Source: Sinonovacula constricta
Taxonomy: Eukaryota > Mollusca > Bivalvia > Cardiida > Solecurtidae
Reading direction: 5' to 3'
Assembly (NCBI GenBank): GCA_007844125.1
Contig: CM017561.1
Location: 58,425,215-58,489,214, forward strand
DNA length: 64,000 bases
Within the stretch, counting starts at the first letter, position 1; every line of letters starts with the position of its first letter. The translations under genes and the position numbers were made by a program. Positions 1-22,100 of this stretch are shown here, one piece after another. The notes under the pieces were generated by a model that did not search any database, was not told the DNA's origin, and worked only from the letters and a program-made list of their open reading frames with translations.

Positions 1-115
1 AGTTGTTTTGCTAGAGATGCTGCATTAAATTATACATATCCAAATCACACAGCTCCCAGAAGGAGCTAGCTGTTTAGAGTCTACTCTATTTGCTGATGTC
101 TGACAAGTGTATCCA

Positions 116-240
116 GAAAATTTTGGTGGGGGAGGTATGAATCAAGATTCATTCAACCTTATCGCAGTAAATACTAGATATATGTATACATTGTTAGAGA
201 CCCTTACTTCGACCTCAGTAGGTAAACCTCGACAGTAGTA
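116..240 (+). repeat. Fragment of a dispersed repeat also at 48190-48290
   Basis: AATCAAGATTCATTCAACCT and TATCGCAGTAAATACTA closely match the region near 48207. The rest of 1-594 shows nothing recognisable. Confidence 0.6.
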
Positions 241-594
241 CAAGTATTAAAACTGGCATAACAGATTGTGTTAACAACAATATTACAATGGATTGTAAAC
301 CTTCATTTACAATATTGGTTTATATATTATATATTGCATATGAGATTTTTGAGACTTTTATCCAGCTGTTTAACAGTGCTCATATTCTGTCAGTGTTTTG
401 TAAGCAGTGCTGGCAAAGTTATATCTACATCTGTTATGAGTCATTAAATTTGTTGTAATTAAATACAGTAGTTACTTAAATGTTTGTGAGCTACATTTTG
501 AAGAATGAAAAATTAAACCGAGTTTGCTGAGAGTCAGCAGGCTGGCTGAGCTGTTAGAGTCTTTGACTTATAACTCCCCATCTCCTCACTGCAT

Positions 595-895
595 GGGAAC
601 CAGACCTGGTAGCGCAATCATTAGACTCGAGCTTCGGCTCCAGGTACAGGAGGCACCAGGTTCAATCCTGGGCTGCAACATACCAAAGTTGTTAAAAATA
701 GAAGTGATATAGCTCCCTTGTTAACGCTCAAGCAAACATGAGGATAGTTCCTTGACTGGTTGGCCCGGTGTCGGGATAATGTGACTGGATGAGGCATCAT
801 GCCAGGTGTTCACTGAATGCTGTACACAGTGAAGGCAGCACTATATCTGCTTCAAGTGGACACCGTCTCCAGATAATTGAAACCAAATTAATAAA
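595..895 (+). mobile_element. tRNA-derived SINE, family 1
   Basis: The head has a degenerate box A (ACCTGGTAGCGCAATC) and box B (GGTTCAATCCT). The body contains GGGATAATGTGACTGG, CCAGGTGTTCA, CACAGTGAAGGCAGCACTAT and CTCCAGATAA. The same body recurs elsewhere in this window, which defines the family. Confidence 0.75.
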
Positions 896-897
896 CA

Positions 898-1060
898 TGG
901 GTTTGAGTCTTATGTCAAGGCAAGCTAGAACTGTCATGTGGAAAGGTCTGATCTAAAGTGCGCCTGTGGTTCTACTCAAAAATACTTGTCTTGAGTTTTC
1001 CTCCAACAATAATAGCTTAATTTTGCCAATATAACAATGACTTTGCTGGTCCATGCATAA
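898..1060 (+). mobile_element. SINE family 2, degenerate copy
   Basis: Keeps TGGTTCTACTC, TCCTCCAACAATAATAGCT and TGCCAATATAAC, the shared 3' half of family 2. Confidence 0.55.
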
Positions 1061-1913
1061 TGTACTTGTATGAAAAACTTCAAACCCAAACCAATTTTCC
1101 AATTAAGATAAGTGTACACAAAAAGGTTTGATTGAGGAATGTGCAATATATGGGTACAACAAAAATTTAGTACATTTATTTGGAAGTTTTATGTGTTTAT
1201 GACAAAATAGTGCTATATCATCTGATTTGCTGTTATCATTTCTGCAGTGTAGCTATCTTCAGTCCAGGTTATTGAAAGATGGTGTCAGTTTACCTGAAAC
1301 TTTGCACTGCAAAACACACACTCAGCAGATGTGACTGTCAATTTCAACAGACAGAACAGCAGGCCTGGTTAAGAAATCAGTAAAGTTATGGTCCCAGGAT
1401 AAATACTGGGTTGTGACATAGCAAAATAATTTGGGGTTTTGAAATACATCTCATCAGCCAGTCTTGGTCATTATAGTGATGTCCAGTTATTTTAGTGGTG
1501 TGAGACCCCAGGTATATTTCTTAATAGAACCTCTGGAGAATTGAATGACAGCTAGAAGTCCTTCTCACATTAAAAGTCATAGAAATTAGGATTGAAATTT
1601 AAAAGCACGTCGGGATAGTAAGTAAGTAATTTTCACTAGCCCATAAGAAAATTCACTAGTCTGAATTAAAATCTGTTTTAATTTACAAATTAATCCATAA
1701 AAAAAGATAAATATAAAAATAACAGCATTTCCCGGCAACTTTAGGGTATTTTTTTCCCGGGTTTTGCATCCAGAAACATATTTCAGTTTCATTTTCTCTG
1801 CCATTTTGTTCTGTGGCCCAGCTTATTTTAATTTGGTAAAGAACATTAATGCTGGAACCAGAATACTGCTTGGTTCCTGCGCAGTAAACATATTATAGTT
1901 TTGTTTGTTTGTT

Positions 1914-2068
1914 TGTTTATTGGGTTTATCGTCCCACCAACAGTATTTCAGTTATCTGGAGACGGTGTCCACTTGATGCAGATATAGTGCTGCGTTCACT
2001 GTGTATAGCATGTCGTGAACACCTGGCATGTTACAACACCCAGTCACATTATCCTGACACCGAATTAT
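1914..2068 (-). mobile_element. SINE family 1, partial copy
   Basis: Reverse-strand match to the body (CTCCAGATAAC, GGACACCGTCTCC, GGATAATGTGACTGG); head missing. Confidence 0.75.
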
Positions 2069-2859
2069 AGTTTTGGTGTGCATGAAACGTTTATGATACG
2101 AGCGACAGCTTGCTGAATGAAAAAGCAACTCAAAAGTTTGTTTACGAATTGTAAATGCAATTATAATGATTTTTCAATGATCTGGATCTTAAAAGTCGTC
2201 GGGTTAGTAAATTGGGAATTTTTACTAGCCCTAGAAAGAATCTACAAGTTTTTGGCTGTCAGGCTAGCACTTATTTCGACCACTGCATTAAGCCCCTCAT
2301 CTTGAACAAGAATCAAACCCATGGGGTGAGTGGCAAAGAAGTCGGAGAAATTGCAAATTGGTGACTCTACCATTATGCGATAGGATTCCCATCCCAATGT
2401 TTTGAAAATGTTGTATTTGTCATGCTTAGGCTGAGTTTTTATTGGAACATTCCTGACTGGACGGCCAGGTGTTGGAGTGATGGAACAGTCTGCAGAAGTG
2501 TTTTGTCAGTTGTTCATGGGAAGCCATCCCTGTAAAGGAGGTAAAATCAATCTCCAAATCAGAGGTCAAATGCATTTCAGATCACATTTAACTCTGCCAC
2601 CTAATAAGAAAAAGTCACTAGGCTTGACAGACAATATTTGAATGAGATATAATATTTAGATACAGTTTTTCTAAAAAATTATACCATAATAGTTTTATAC
2701 TAAAGATTAAGTCTAAGGAATGTTTGTTTCATTTTTTTTTTTTTGTACTTTATTACATTTTTATTGTATGTAAATTTTTTCTATATATATGAATCAATGT
2801 ACACATGTCAAGCATTATCTTCTTTATGATCATGTGCTTTTCAAGACAGCTGTGGTTAC

Positions 2860-2985
2860 TGTTGCACCAGGTGCATTGGAAACATGATTTGTGTGAGGCG
2901 TATGTAGCACTACATCTGCTTCTAAGTGGATGTCACAAGATAACTGCAAACTTGTTGCTATGGTAATAAACCCAACAAAGGGGGG
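2860..2985 (+). mobile_element. SINE family 1, degenerate fragment
   Basis: Keeps ACATCTGCTTCTAAGTGGA, a degenerate CAGATAACTG block and a TAATAAACCCAA tail; directly followed by a family 2 copy. Confidence 0.55.
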
Positions 2986-2993
2986 TGCCCGTG

Positions 2994-3245
2994 ACGTAAT
3001 AGTAGAGTAACTGATTTGTAACTCCTGACTGCTTAGCCGCTCACTGTGTGGGTTCGAGCACCATTCATGGTGAAGGACTTAATGTGAGAAAGTCTTCCAC
3101 CTGACTTGCATTGTGCCAGTGGTTCTACGCAGACATGTGTCTGTTGTCTTCCTCCGCCAAAAAGCTAGACATTGCTATAATGATCATAAATGGTCGCTGC
3201 AATGTATTATAAAATCAAATAATTAAACTCATTAAACAAACCAAA
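2994..3245 (+). mobile_element. SINE family 2 copy
   Basis: Head with AGTAACTGATTTGTAACTCC and GTGGGTTCGAGCACC (box B). The body has GTCTTCCACCTGACTTG, CCAGTGGTTCTACGCAGACA and TCTTCCTCCGCCA, with an A-rich tail. Confidence 0.75.
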
Positions 3246-4109
3246 AAAATCACATTTTGACATGTTTTATTGCTTGATTACAAATGTAACATATGACAAG
3301 AGGTGTATATTTTCTTCTGGGCAGGCTAACGAATTTCCTAATTGAACACTTAGACATGTCATGACTGGCTCGATTTTACTGGGTATGTTTTTTGTTTTTC
3401 ATTTATGATTGCAGTAACTGAAGCAAAACAGTTTCTGGGGGTATTCCCCAGTCTTAATGATAATTTTTGTTGATATTGCAAACTGCTTGTAAAATAATAA
3501 ACAACTATTCTACATATGTAATGCAAAGTTTGAAAACATTTGAAAATCATTTATTTGCCTTTTTTATTTATTTCAAGAATTATTTTAAGATTTTTCAAAG
3601 GTGCTAGCTTCAGTTGACAAGTGCCAATTTGATTTGTTCATATAAACAATGTCAAAGCTTGACAAGTTGTAAAGTACTTTGTTCATATTAACAGTGACAA
3701 AAGTGGAAAAAATCCATTTGTTGTAGCAAGTGCAGTCTCATAATGTTTGTTCAAGTTTTAACTCATTCTTCTAATGAAAGGCCTATTTCAGTATTCAGTT
3801 CTTTGTTTCCCCGATTCATTCTATTGAAAGTGGTAGAACAGTGTTTAAATTAGTCTTAGCTGATCCAATATTAGCACCGTTTACTGCTTAAATATTTGTC
3901 GAGAAATTGACATTTTTGTTTACAGATGTGAAGGCAATTGACCTATTAGACAGCCTCTGTAGTACCTATTAGCAGTGAAATGTTGTTATTGGGTCCAAGT
4001 TAGATTTTATGTCATTAGCAAAATAAGTTTTGGAACAGATTTAATTAAAAAATGTTATATAAACATATTGCAATAGCCATTTATGGTCAAAGACACCATG
4101 AACTATTTA

Positions 4110-4385
4110 TGGGAGCCCCTGGCTTTCGATCCTTGGCTGTGATATACCAAAGTTAATAATAATGATCGTGGTAAAGCTCCCTTGCTAATAATGCACAAGC
4201 AAATATACAGTTAGTTTCATGACTAGGTTGGTCCGGTGTTGGGATAATGTGACTGGATGTGGTAACATGCCAGGTGTTCACTTCTGCTATACACAGTGAA
4301 GGCAACACTATATCTGCTTCAAGTGGACACCTTCTCCAGATAACTGAAAACTGTTGATGAGACGATTAATCCAATAAATAAACAT
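4110..4385 (+). mobile_element. SINE family 1 copy
   Basis: Body nearly complete (GGGATAATGTGACTGG, TGCCAGGTGTTCAC, CTCCAGATAACTG); head damaged. Confidence 0.75.
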
Positions 4386-5999
4386 TCAGTATTGGTGGAG
4401 GTAGCACCATTCATGCTCAGCTGTAATTAAAAGCTCTCTCCTAGCCAGGGACTCAAACTGACACAGCAAGGGGCATAGGAGTTACAAGCTGGCAACTTGA
4501 ACCACTCAGTCATCATTAAATATTGTAACAGCCATGCCCTGTCTTCAACAAAATGTATAAGTTATTTACCTTGTGGGTAGGAATTTTTTCTATACTTTAT
4601 GCAACAAACTTTCTAAATTTATTTTTTCAGTTGCTTCTTTTTATCACAATGTTAAAGCACTTTTATTCATTCTCATCTTAGGAAACAAGATACAGTTTAA
4701 TGTGCATGTTACAGTATGAAGTATTGTCAAGAATAAAAAAGAAATGGAATAAAATATTTTCTTATATACCAATACATACCCTTAATGGACATTATTTAAA
4801 TAGAGCAACATTCCCTTTTAACAGTAAAAGGGTATAGCTGCATACTTGTTGGACTTTTTACTTTGGTGAATAATCTCCCCTTGTTGATTTTTCTGCTCTG
4901 GAAAAAAAATTTATATAAAATACAAATTGACTTAAAAAAATAGGTATGTTATTATTAGAATACTGGTTACTGCGAAGGAAAAAAAAACAAACTCTTCTTA
5001 TATTTGCTCTAGTAAAATCAGGTATTGGCAGGGTATTGGAGCACAATATCTAAAATAACAGAATGCTGGCTGATATTTGCAAATGAAGCGAGGAATACTT
5101 TTTGTGGATGATGATTTTTAGATCGCCTACTCCCAATTTTACGGTAGCATGAATATCAGAACAAGACGGTGATTATCATTAAGAAAGCAGCATAAAATCA
5201 TTATTTTGTCTGTTTTTATGTCTGTCTGCCTATGTATAGGGCCATCTGTCCCACTCTATTCTTCTTTATTTAGTCTGGAGCATATCTCAAGCTTTGCTCA
5301 GCTTGACTTCAGAGTTGGATATAGGATTGTTCATGATGCATAAAAGTACAGTAAGAACCTTAACTCTACCTTTGTTAATTTTAAGTTATCACCCTTTTGA
5401 AAAAAAATACTCAACTTTGAAAATTTATTACAATCTCCATTAATTGCTTACAAAAAATGCAATTGACACATTTGTTCATTTTGCACAAAGTATATCAGAT
5501 GCTAATTAGGTTGTGCATGCCAGTTTAGAACTGGATCAGGCTTATACAAATAATGTAGCTCCAGATTTTGCACTATTTGCTGCTCAGTTCTTACCAATAT
5601 GTTTCTCAACAAGTATTTAACAGTAAATGCAGGTTATTAACAATTAGCTAGCTACGTATTAATGGAAGTTTACAGTGAAGGATCTTTGCTATGGCAGGTG
5701 TGGATGTTTGGTAGATGTTTGGTGCACTGGGTTGTGACAGGGTGTAAGTGAGTTATGAGGCATGACAACCACTGGCCCAGGGGTGTTATTGATCATCATT
5801 GATCCACCAATCATCCCAGACTCACTGGTGAGGCATGGTTAATTTGCTATAGTGGCTATTGCAGCTACTCTATATGTATACCTGTTGTCTTGTCAAAGGT
5901 ACATATATCTGCAGTAGAAGCAGCATCAGGGTACAGGAACCCTGAGTGTTTACTTAGGTACAAATGGTCCCACAAATAATTGTTTCACTTATATAGACA

Positions 6000-6420
6000 T
6001 GTTGTCCACTTGATGCGTCCATGGTCGGGTGGTTAGAGTCACTGACTTGTAACTTCTCAGCTGCTCACCAGCGTGGGTTTTAGTTGTGGTGATAACTTTC
6101 ATATTGGGAAGTTTCCAGCTAACCTTTACGATGCGCTGGTGGTTCTACCCATTCTACCCAGACATAAGTCTTGGGTCTTCCTTCACCAATAATTAGCTGG
6201 ACATCACCAGTACGACCATAATTGTGTATTGGTGCAATTTAACAAAAACAAACAAGGATATAGTGCTGCCTTCGCTTGGTATATCCTGCTGTGAATGCCT
6301 GTCGTGCTACCAGAGCCAGCCACATTGTTCTGACACAGGTTCATCCAGCAAGGGAATTGTCAGTACACTTCAAAGCAGAATTTAATCAAGGAAGCTATAC
6401 CACAAGATTTTTTAACAACT
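6000..6420 (-). mobile_element. SINE family 1 copy split by a family 2 insertion
   Basis: The body runs to GTCCACTTGATGC at about 6018 and resumes at about 6258 with GGATATAGTGCTGCC; between them is a complete family 2 SINE. Family 2 was therefore active after this family 1 copy inserted. Confidence 0.7.
6012..6258 (+). mobile_element. SINE family 2 copy nested in family 1
   Basis: GTCGGGTGGTTAGAGTCACT head, TGGTTCTACCCA, AATTAGCTGGACATC and an AACAAAAACAAACAA tail. Confidence 0.78.
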
Positions 6421-6424
6421 TTGG

Positions 6425-7340
6425 TACAGTAGAAACTCGCTATTAAGGCCACAATTGGGACCTGGCAAGAAGTGGCCTTAATTTAAAGTTTGGCCTTAAT
6501 AGCGAGTTTTGATATAAGCTGTAACAAGTTATGCCCCTTTGACATAATAAACTACATGTGTGTTTATATTCTTTTTATATACGTGTTGTATACTTTATAT
6601 TTGTGTTTAAACCAATATCATATTTTGTTTTGTTAGTATAATAGTAGTAGGTTTAAATCAATAATATAATATGCATTATGATTCATAAAATGTAGAACAC
6701 TTTCATTTTTTTTTCAGTATTATTTATTTTAGTTGATTTTGTACACTTTTAAACTACAATCTATTAACCTGTAAATCAATAAAAATAAAACAACAAACAA
6801 TGTCCTTTTTTACACAGAGGTTTGTGTTAGTGTTTACTTAAAAAACTGAGTGATTGTGCTCTGTTTGGCAGCTGCCATCACTTTGATCTGCTGAGACTCA
6901 ATTGTTTTTTTTGTTGTTGTTTTTTTTTGTAAATTAACTGACACATGCCTATGATGTCTGTTAATCCTTTGTAAAATGCAGTCTAAACAAAAGAAAGTGT
7001 CAAAATGTCGGCCGCCTCTAAGTAAACACAGACTGGTGTACGATATGCTGATGGATGTCTATGAATAGGCTGCGTTGCATGGTAGTAAAATTCACGCACC
7101 CAGTCTGGCAACAGTCGATAAGAGTTATTTCCCTTGGCCGCATTAGTCAGTTTCGTTTATCGCTTAGACTGCCAGTTCGGGACCGAAACTCATGGCCGTA
7201 ATTCGCAATAGCCAGTTGCCCGCATTTTTGAGTTTCAAGTATATAGAATCAAATAGTTAACTGTTCGGGACCGAGAAAATTGGCCGTAATATAAAAATGG
7301 CCGTATTATCGAGTTGCCCGCATTGTGAGTTTCTACTGTA
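6425..7340. mobile_element. Pogo-like non-autonomous TIR element
   Basis: 6427..7338 begins CAGTAGAAACTC and ends GAGTTTCTACTG, flanked by TA on both sides, fitting Tc1/mariner-group pogo elements. The left end also contains a perfect 18-bp foldback (6433-6450 with 6492-6509). The right end has a twice-repeated block with GGGACCGA and GAGTTGCCCGCATT-like motifs. The interior is AT-rich and encodes nothing. Confidence 0.75.
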
Positions 7341-8696
7341 TATTAATTTGGGTTGTTTTCAAGATTGTCCTCACTTGGAGCTGACTCTTAACATTCAAAT
7401 ATCTGTTTAATAAACTCATGCTCTGGTAGGCATGCAAATTCCAGAATTCTTTGCTATAGATATGAATACTGTATCCATTGAGCTTGCTGGGTCCCTAAGA
7501 AATTATCTCCCTATCACCAAACTATGTATTAAGTAGTACAGTACCAGTACCTGGGTTGTGCAATAGAACGAAACAGCTATTTGAAGTTTTAGGAGGGATT
7601 AACAGGAATTAGGTTGTCCTTCCTTCTGTTGATCTGACTTTCTCTCTATCCATGGACACAATTTTGTCTGGCAGTCTCCAGCAGTCTTGCATAAATTTTT
7701 ATGAAACTTCACAATGACTTCCAGTACCATAGAAACATGTGCTCCTGCTTTTTTCATTACAATCAGTATTTATATGAGAGCTAGATTTATGAATGGAAAG
7801 ATGGGGCTGTGGGAAGATGGGGATTGTAGCTCTACTTTACTTTTTTGCATTCATCAATTGAATTAGTGGACTGTTAATGCTTTTCATATACATATTATAT
7901 ATATTGCTGCTTGCCAATTTCAAAGCAAAACTAATTTGTTGAGGTTGAAATTGCTTAAAATAGTTGCAATGCTTTTGTTTCCCTCAAATTAAAATACACA
8001 AAATTTAAAAGAACAAAAACTTCACATATGATTTAGTGTTCAGAGGTAATAGTTAGGTTTATCTGTAATTTATTTTGGTTCTACCTAAGCCAAAAACAAT
8101 GCAAGTGTGGCTGACTTCAGCTACTAAACTTTCTTGAAAATAGCCACAATGTAGATACCGATAGTAAAGGGCTGAGGGGGTATTAACCATAAGCAAGTGT
8201 GAAAATTTACAACCTGTGCATTTCTAGATCAACTCTCAGTGATTCAGATGACTAATTAATGTAATCAGACAAGAATAGACTTTTATCTGGAAAACACTAT
8301 TTTTTTATAAAATCAGGATTTTGTTGCCTTAAGTTCATTAATGAAGAAGAGATGTTGATGATAGGATTAAGTAGGCCATTTACAGATCCATTTAGGATTG
8401 TGTAGTTTTAAGGCCACACACACTTTCATGTTCTTATGTTATTAAACATTGCAATTTCTTTATGATTTTTTTAAATTACACTAAATTTGTACATTATAGG
8501 GTCTTTTTACAACTACCATAAACTTTCAGTTTGTTTTATTGTTTATTATTCCAGCGCACATTTTCATTAATTACGCCTGATACAGCGTCAAAGTTGTAAT
8601 ACCTGTATGGAAGTTACCAGAAGCATCCATGGAAATGGCTGATGCCACAGTTGTTAAACTGACATTATGATATCACAAGTATGCAAAATCATGGCA

Positions 8697-9330
8697 CATC
8701 AAAGCACTGAAAAGCGCTGTTTAGTTGGTGTAAGTTTTACCTTGGATGTGATCAGAGGTTTGCAGATAATGGCCACTTTAAATGTTTCCGTTGTAAAATG
8801 ATTGCACATCACATTGGAAACCATGCAAGTATTCAGCTATGAAACAACCACCTTTCTTAAATGTAGATTATATTTTGGGACAAATGCTACAACCTAGTCA
8901 CTAACAACCGATTATAGAAACTATTATATTAAATACACAGTACTTTCCATATGATTGTATTTTAGCTAAAATTAATTCTAAAAAACTACTCAGAGGTATG
9001 TTAGATGTGACCAACATACAGTAACTTCATTTATTAGTTGGTCAATAGACCAAATGCTGGAAATGGCTCTGCGACAATGGCTTTGATCTTATTTCATAAC
9101 CACTTCACCTCTGTATATCAAAATCCCGATTGCAAACCTGGTAGCTACAGAACACAGTTAAACCCCATGTGTGATATTACAAATATCTCGCCCAAATATT
9201 TAATGCATAGCAAATGAAACACGAGTTCTTATAACATGTTCTCCAACACCCAGCCTCCTCTTGCCTCTTAATTCACAGTGATATTCCTGCACATTGTAGT
9301 TCATAAATCTTATCTGCATTACATGTACAG
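8697..9330. repeat. Diverged dispersed repeat (copy A; copy B at 60811-61240)
   Basis: Shares with 60811-61240 an AAGCGCTGTTT...GGTGTAAGTT block, TTAATGCATAG/ATAATGCATAA, GTGATATTCC/GTGACATTCC and ATCTGCATTAC in the same order. The family is unknown. Confidence 0.5.
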
Positions 9331-9929
9331 CAGAAACTACACTAAACGGATCTTCTACATATTGGATTCCTTTTCTATTCAAGCTTTTTTTTTTTTAAGT
9401 CTAAATTGTTTTTCTTCTTTATCTTATGTAAACTAATCATCTACAATTCTAAGTTTCCCCCTTCTGCAGTCCAGTTGAATTTCCATAACATTTTGTGTAT
9501 TCCATGCTTTAATTGCAATATGTAATCCTGTGTTTAATCTGAGAGTTGATTGCAGACACCAATCATCAAGGTGCTAAATACATAAAGCCAGAGTGTGAAT
9601 GGAGTTGGTTTACATGTTGGTGGTGTCTTGTCTTATCTCCTTGTAAAAAATCTCTCTGTGCGATCTACTTATCCATAAAAGTTACCATCGTAAACTAGCT
9701 GATGCTCAGTAGCTCCACTGCTTATGACCTAAGACAGAAATTTGGGAGGCTATTTTCCCAAGTGCCATTTGACCATAAATGATAAACACGTCGGTCTCAT
9801 AAAAAATGAAGCATCTTAAGGCACTGAAATTGTTATTTCATTTGAGGAATTTTGCAGAAGAGAATGTTGTGGATATGGTTGAGGAACTTGCTGAACCATA
9901 TCTGAATACAAGATTGTCTTAGCAACATA

Positions 9930-10752
9930 TTCTTTAAAGCAAACCTCACAGTACTCAGCTTGAAATTCTTTAGAGCAAACCTCACTGGACTCGGCTTGAA
10001 ATTCTTTAGAGCAAACCTCACTGGACTCAGCTTAAAATTCTTTAGAGCAAACCTCACTGGACTCGGCTTGAAATTCTTTAGAGCAACCCTCACTGGACTC
10101 GGCTTAAAATTCTTTAGAGCAAACCTCACTGGACTCGGCTTAAATTTTTTTAGAGCAAACCTCACTGGACTCAGCTTAAAATTCTTTAGAGCAAACCTCA
10201 CTGGACTCGGCTTGAAATTCTTTAGAGCAAACCTCACTGGACTCAGCTTAAAATTCTTTAGAGCAAACCTCACTGGACTCGGCTTAAAATTCTTTAGAGC
10301 AAACCTCACTGGACTCGGCTTAAAATTCTTTAGAGCAAACCTCACTGGACTCGGCTTAAAATTCTTTAGAGCAAACCTCACTGGACTCGGCTTAAAATTC
10401 TTTAGAGCAAACCTCACTGGACTCGGCTTAAAATTCTTTAGAGCAAACCTCACTGGACTCGGCTTAAAATTCTTTAGAGCAAACCTCACTGGACTCGGCT
10501 TAAAATTCTTTAGAGCAAACCTCACTGGACTCGGCTTAAAATTCTTTAGAGCAAACCTCACTGGACTCGGCTTAAAATTCTTTAGAGCAAACCTCACTGG
10601 ACTTGGCTTGAAATTCTTTAGAGCAAACCTGACTGGACTCAGCTTAAAATTCTTTAGAGCAAACCTCACTGGACTCAGCTTAAGAGTATTAAAACAAACC
10701 TCAGTGGACTCAGCTTAATATTCTTTAGAGCAAACCTCACTGGACTCAGCTA
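9930..10752. repeat. 36-bp minisatellite, about 23 copies
   Basis: Unit TTCTTTAGAGCAAACCTCAC followed by TGGACTCGGCTTAAAA. Central copies (about 10265-10600) are nearly identical, and outer ones carry more changes (AGCTTA, TTGAAA, TTTTTTT). Because 36 is a multiple of three, both strands stay open: + reads KFFRANLTGLGL repeats and - reads VRFALKNFKPSP repeats. No gene signals accompany them. Confidence 0.97.
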
Positions 10753-19116
<8,364 letters not shown>

Positions 19117-22100
19117 AAATAGTTCCTGAACCCTAGCTTTTAGGAAAAAGTAGTTCTATACTCAATGTTGTTAATTATAAAATGACTGATGTCAAACGAA
19201 TGTATATTGAATATTGACTAAACAAGGAAGTGTAAGCTTAATACTGTTTGTTTTAATAATTCTACTGCTTCTGAATTAAGATGAACAGTGTTTGTTGTGC
19301 TTTTTTCAGATGGACTTAAATGTTAATTGAATGAACATGAACAAATTGAACATTCACTTTTGAAAGCAAAAGCCTTACTCTTAATTATGTTTATCTCTGA
19401 ATTTGCAAAAGGAAAATGGCATTAAATATCAAATTGACTTTGAAGTCAGATGAATGTAGAATGGTAATCAACTAGAAATCTAATAAGAAATCTTGGATTT
19501 TATTTATAAGAGTGGACATTAGTCTAACAATACAAACATTTGTAAGACCCATTTAATAAATACTGAATGAACATCAGTTATAAAATTAAAACTCTTGTGC
19601 AGCACTGATAACTGGTAAAAATAAAACCTGCTTAACCCTTGTGATTTGTAGTTTCCAAAATCAGTACATTTTACAGATGGTACAAGGTTGAAGATGTGTT
19701 CCGTAAAAGGTGCCCCCAACCCACTTCAGCATGGACCAATACATATGGAGCAATATTCCTCTTTTGGAACTTTTGAGTACATGACAGGCAGTAAGCATAC
19801 ACATGCAATCATATCTTGTGGAATAACATAAGCATAGGTTAAATGTCCATGAGAATAATGATAAAAAAGTCAGATTAAAAATACCATATAGGAAACTACC
19901 TACTGTCAAGGGAAATAATTAATATATTTCTTTCAAAGCAACACTGAAGAATTGCAGCGGTTGTAATATACATATATAATGGGTCATTTTTGTGGGTCAG
20001 CTGATATTAGTTTTTAAAACATCCATGTACCATTTTTAAAGCATGCATTTCATTATACATGTTGGTATTTTTCAAAATATTGTGTTCACCAAAGTATTTG
20101 TCTTGAATAAATTATCTATCATATGTATGATATTAAAATTGGACATAGATGTATATGCATATAAATCTTTGTTCTGCTTAATTATACAGACATAGACTTC
20201 TTTTTAATTGGACTCCTCCTGATTATTTTATACAGATAAAGACTATTATTACAATGTTAACATTATTTGTCAGTTTTCAGAAATATCTTGGACTCTTTTG
20301 AACTGATTTCTTTTTAACTTTCCATTTGCTAGTTTAGCTGTTTAGCAGATAAGATCATACCGGCCTTCCAGTGAAACCTTAAAAAACCTTTATTTTTAGA
20401 AAAATGCTTTAAATGTTTTATAAAGACTTTAATCACTTTTATGTTATATTTAAAACTTCTTTTTTTTCACATTTCTTTTGCAGCATGACTTTGAAACAAT
20501 GTATTTTTTTTACAATTAAGTATTTACAATGAGGCTGACTGTTTTTTACTGTAATTTGTCAGACCAGAGATGATTCATTACAGTAAAATTAATATATAGA
20601 TGGTTTTAAATAAACACACACAAAAAACAGCCATTCTAACATATTTCTCTAATTGCTGTATGTTGTTTGTTTTTTTGTTACTTTATATTACAAAAATTCC
20701 ACTAAGAAGTCTTGATTTTGATAACATTGAAAGTATTTGAAGATCTTTTTTTTTAACAAAGGTCTTCTAGGCGACCATGATTTAATGCATGTACATAATG
20801 CTTTTGGTGTAGTTCAATCATTTATCATATATAGAAAAACACACCCAGCAATAAGCTATTGTTCAGTTTATGTCATGCTTAAAAATTTTATACACAAACT
20901 AACAATTACATTTGTAACATGAAGCTTTTTTGTAAAAAAATTTCTGTATGAAAATTAACCATATGTTACTTTCATAGTTTGAGAAATCTCCATTCCAAAA
21001 GTGAAGAATGCATATTTATAGAACTTAAGTCAACATTTGTTTTCATATAGTGTAAATACATTATAACAATATTATAGCTGAAGGTGTTGGATTACTTCCT
21101 TGCAGAATATTCATATTTGTAAAGAATTTGAAGAAATAGGGTTGATTGAACGATGTGGCTATAAGTGCAAGGCAAAAAAATGAAATATTGTTGACAATTA
21201 TTGAAACTTTTCTGAGCCACCATTTGTTCCCAATCTCTTATTAGTTGAAAAACAAATGCAACTATTAATTATTTAAATAATAATTCATATATCTGTTTTA
21301 TAAACATAAAATGTACATTTTTCCTAATTTATAAATATGGTAAATATAAAAATGATTTTTTTTTATATTTTGAAACTTAAAGTCCATAGGAAAAAATGTC
21401 ATTATATATGCAATATTATTGTGATTTAATATGTGTGCTGATGTTTAAAGTGTTTTTTCTTCAGAAAATGGTGTTGTAAAGTGTTTATTTTGAACTCAGT
21501 GAATTGAGGTGCAGCAAAACCATATGCACATTGTGTCTTTCCTTTAAGTAAACCATGATTTTGTTTGTCAAATGTACAAATATGTTATTATACATATGTT
21601 CATAGACAATTTAATGAAACTTCATACTATTGTGGTAAATATTGTTGAAAATGTCTACAGTTGAATAGACCAATTTAGCTTTGATACATTAATAAATGAT
21701 ATTCTACAAATTAACCTGAATACACAATTTTTTACAAATGTAGACAACCTCTCTCAAGAAAGAAGACCATGTACATGAACACTAACACCCACTTTCGATA
21801 TAGAATTGTTTAAATCAATTCTTCAAAATCTTATAGATGGGTCACAAAAAAAGAAACATGGCGAACATGACTAGCTGGTTGGTCAATCGGTTATTCCGTC
21901 ATGCCAAATCTTGTACTTTCCCTGCACCAGGTTTAATGAGATGCTATTTTCGATAAACATTCTGTACATATTTTATGTACTCTGTTTATACAGTATCAAA
22001 ATGTTTTATAAGTTGTTCAATCTTTAATGTATAGCCATGAGTTCTGATGCTAAAAGACTTCATTGTCAGTATGCACACATACAGTTATACTTGCCATGAT

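Noticed and set aside
9833..10718. Two long reading frames on opposite strands (278 and 252 codons)
   Set aside because: Both are the translation of the 36-bp minisatellite; no splice sites, conserved domain or non-repetitive coding part.
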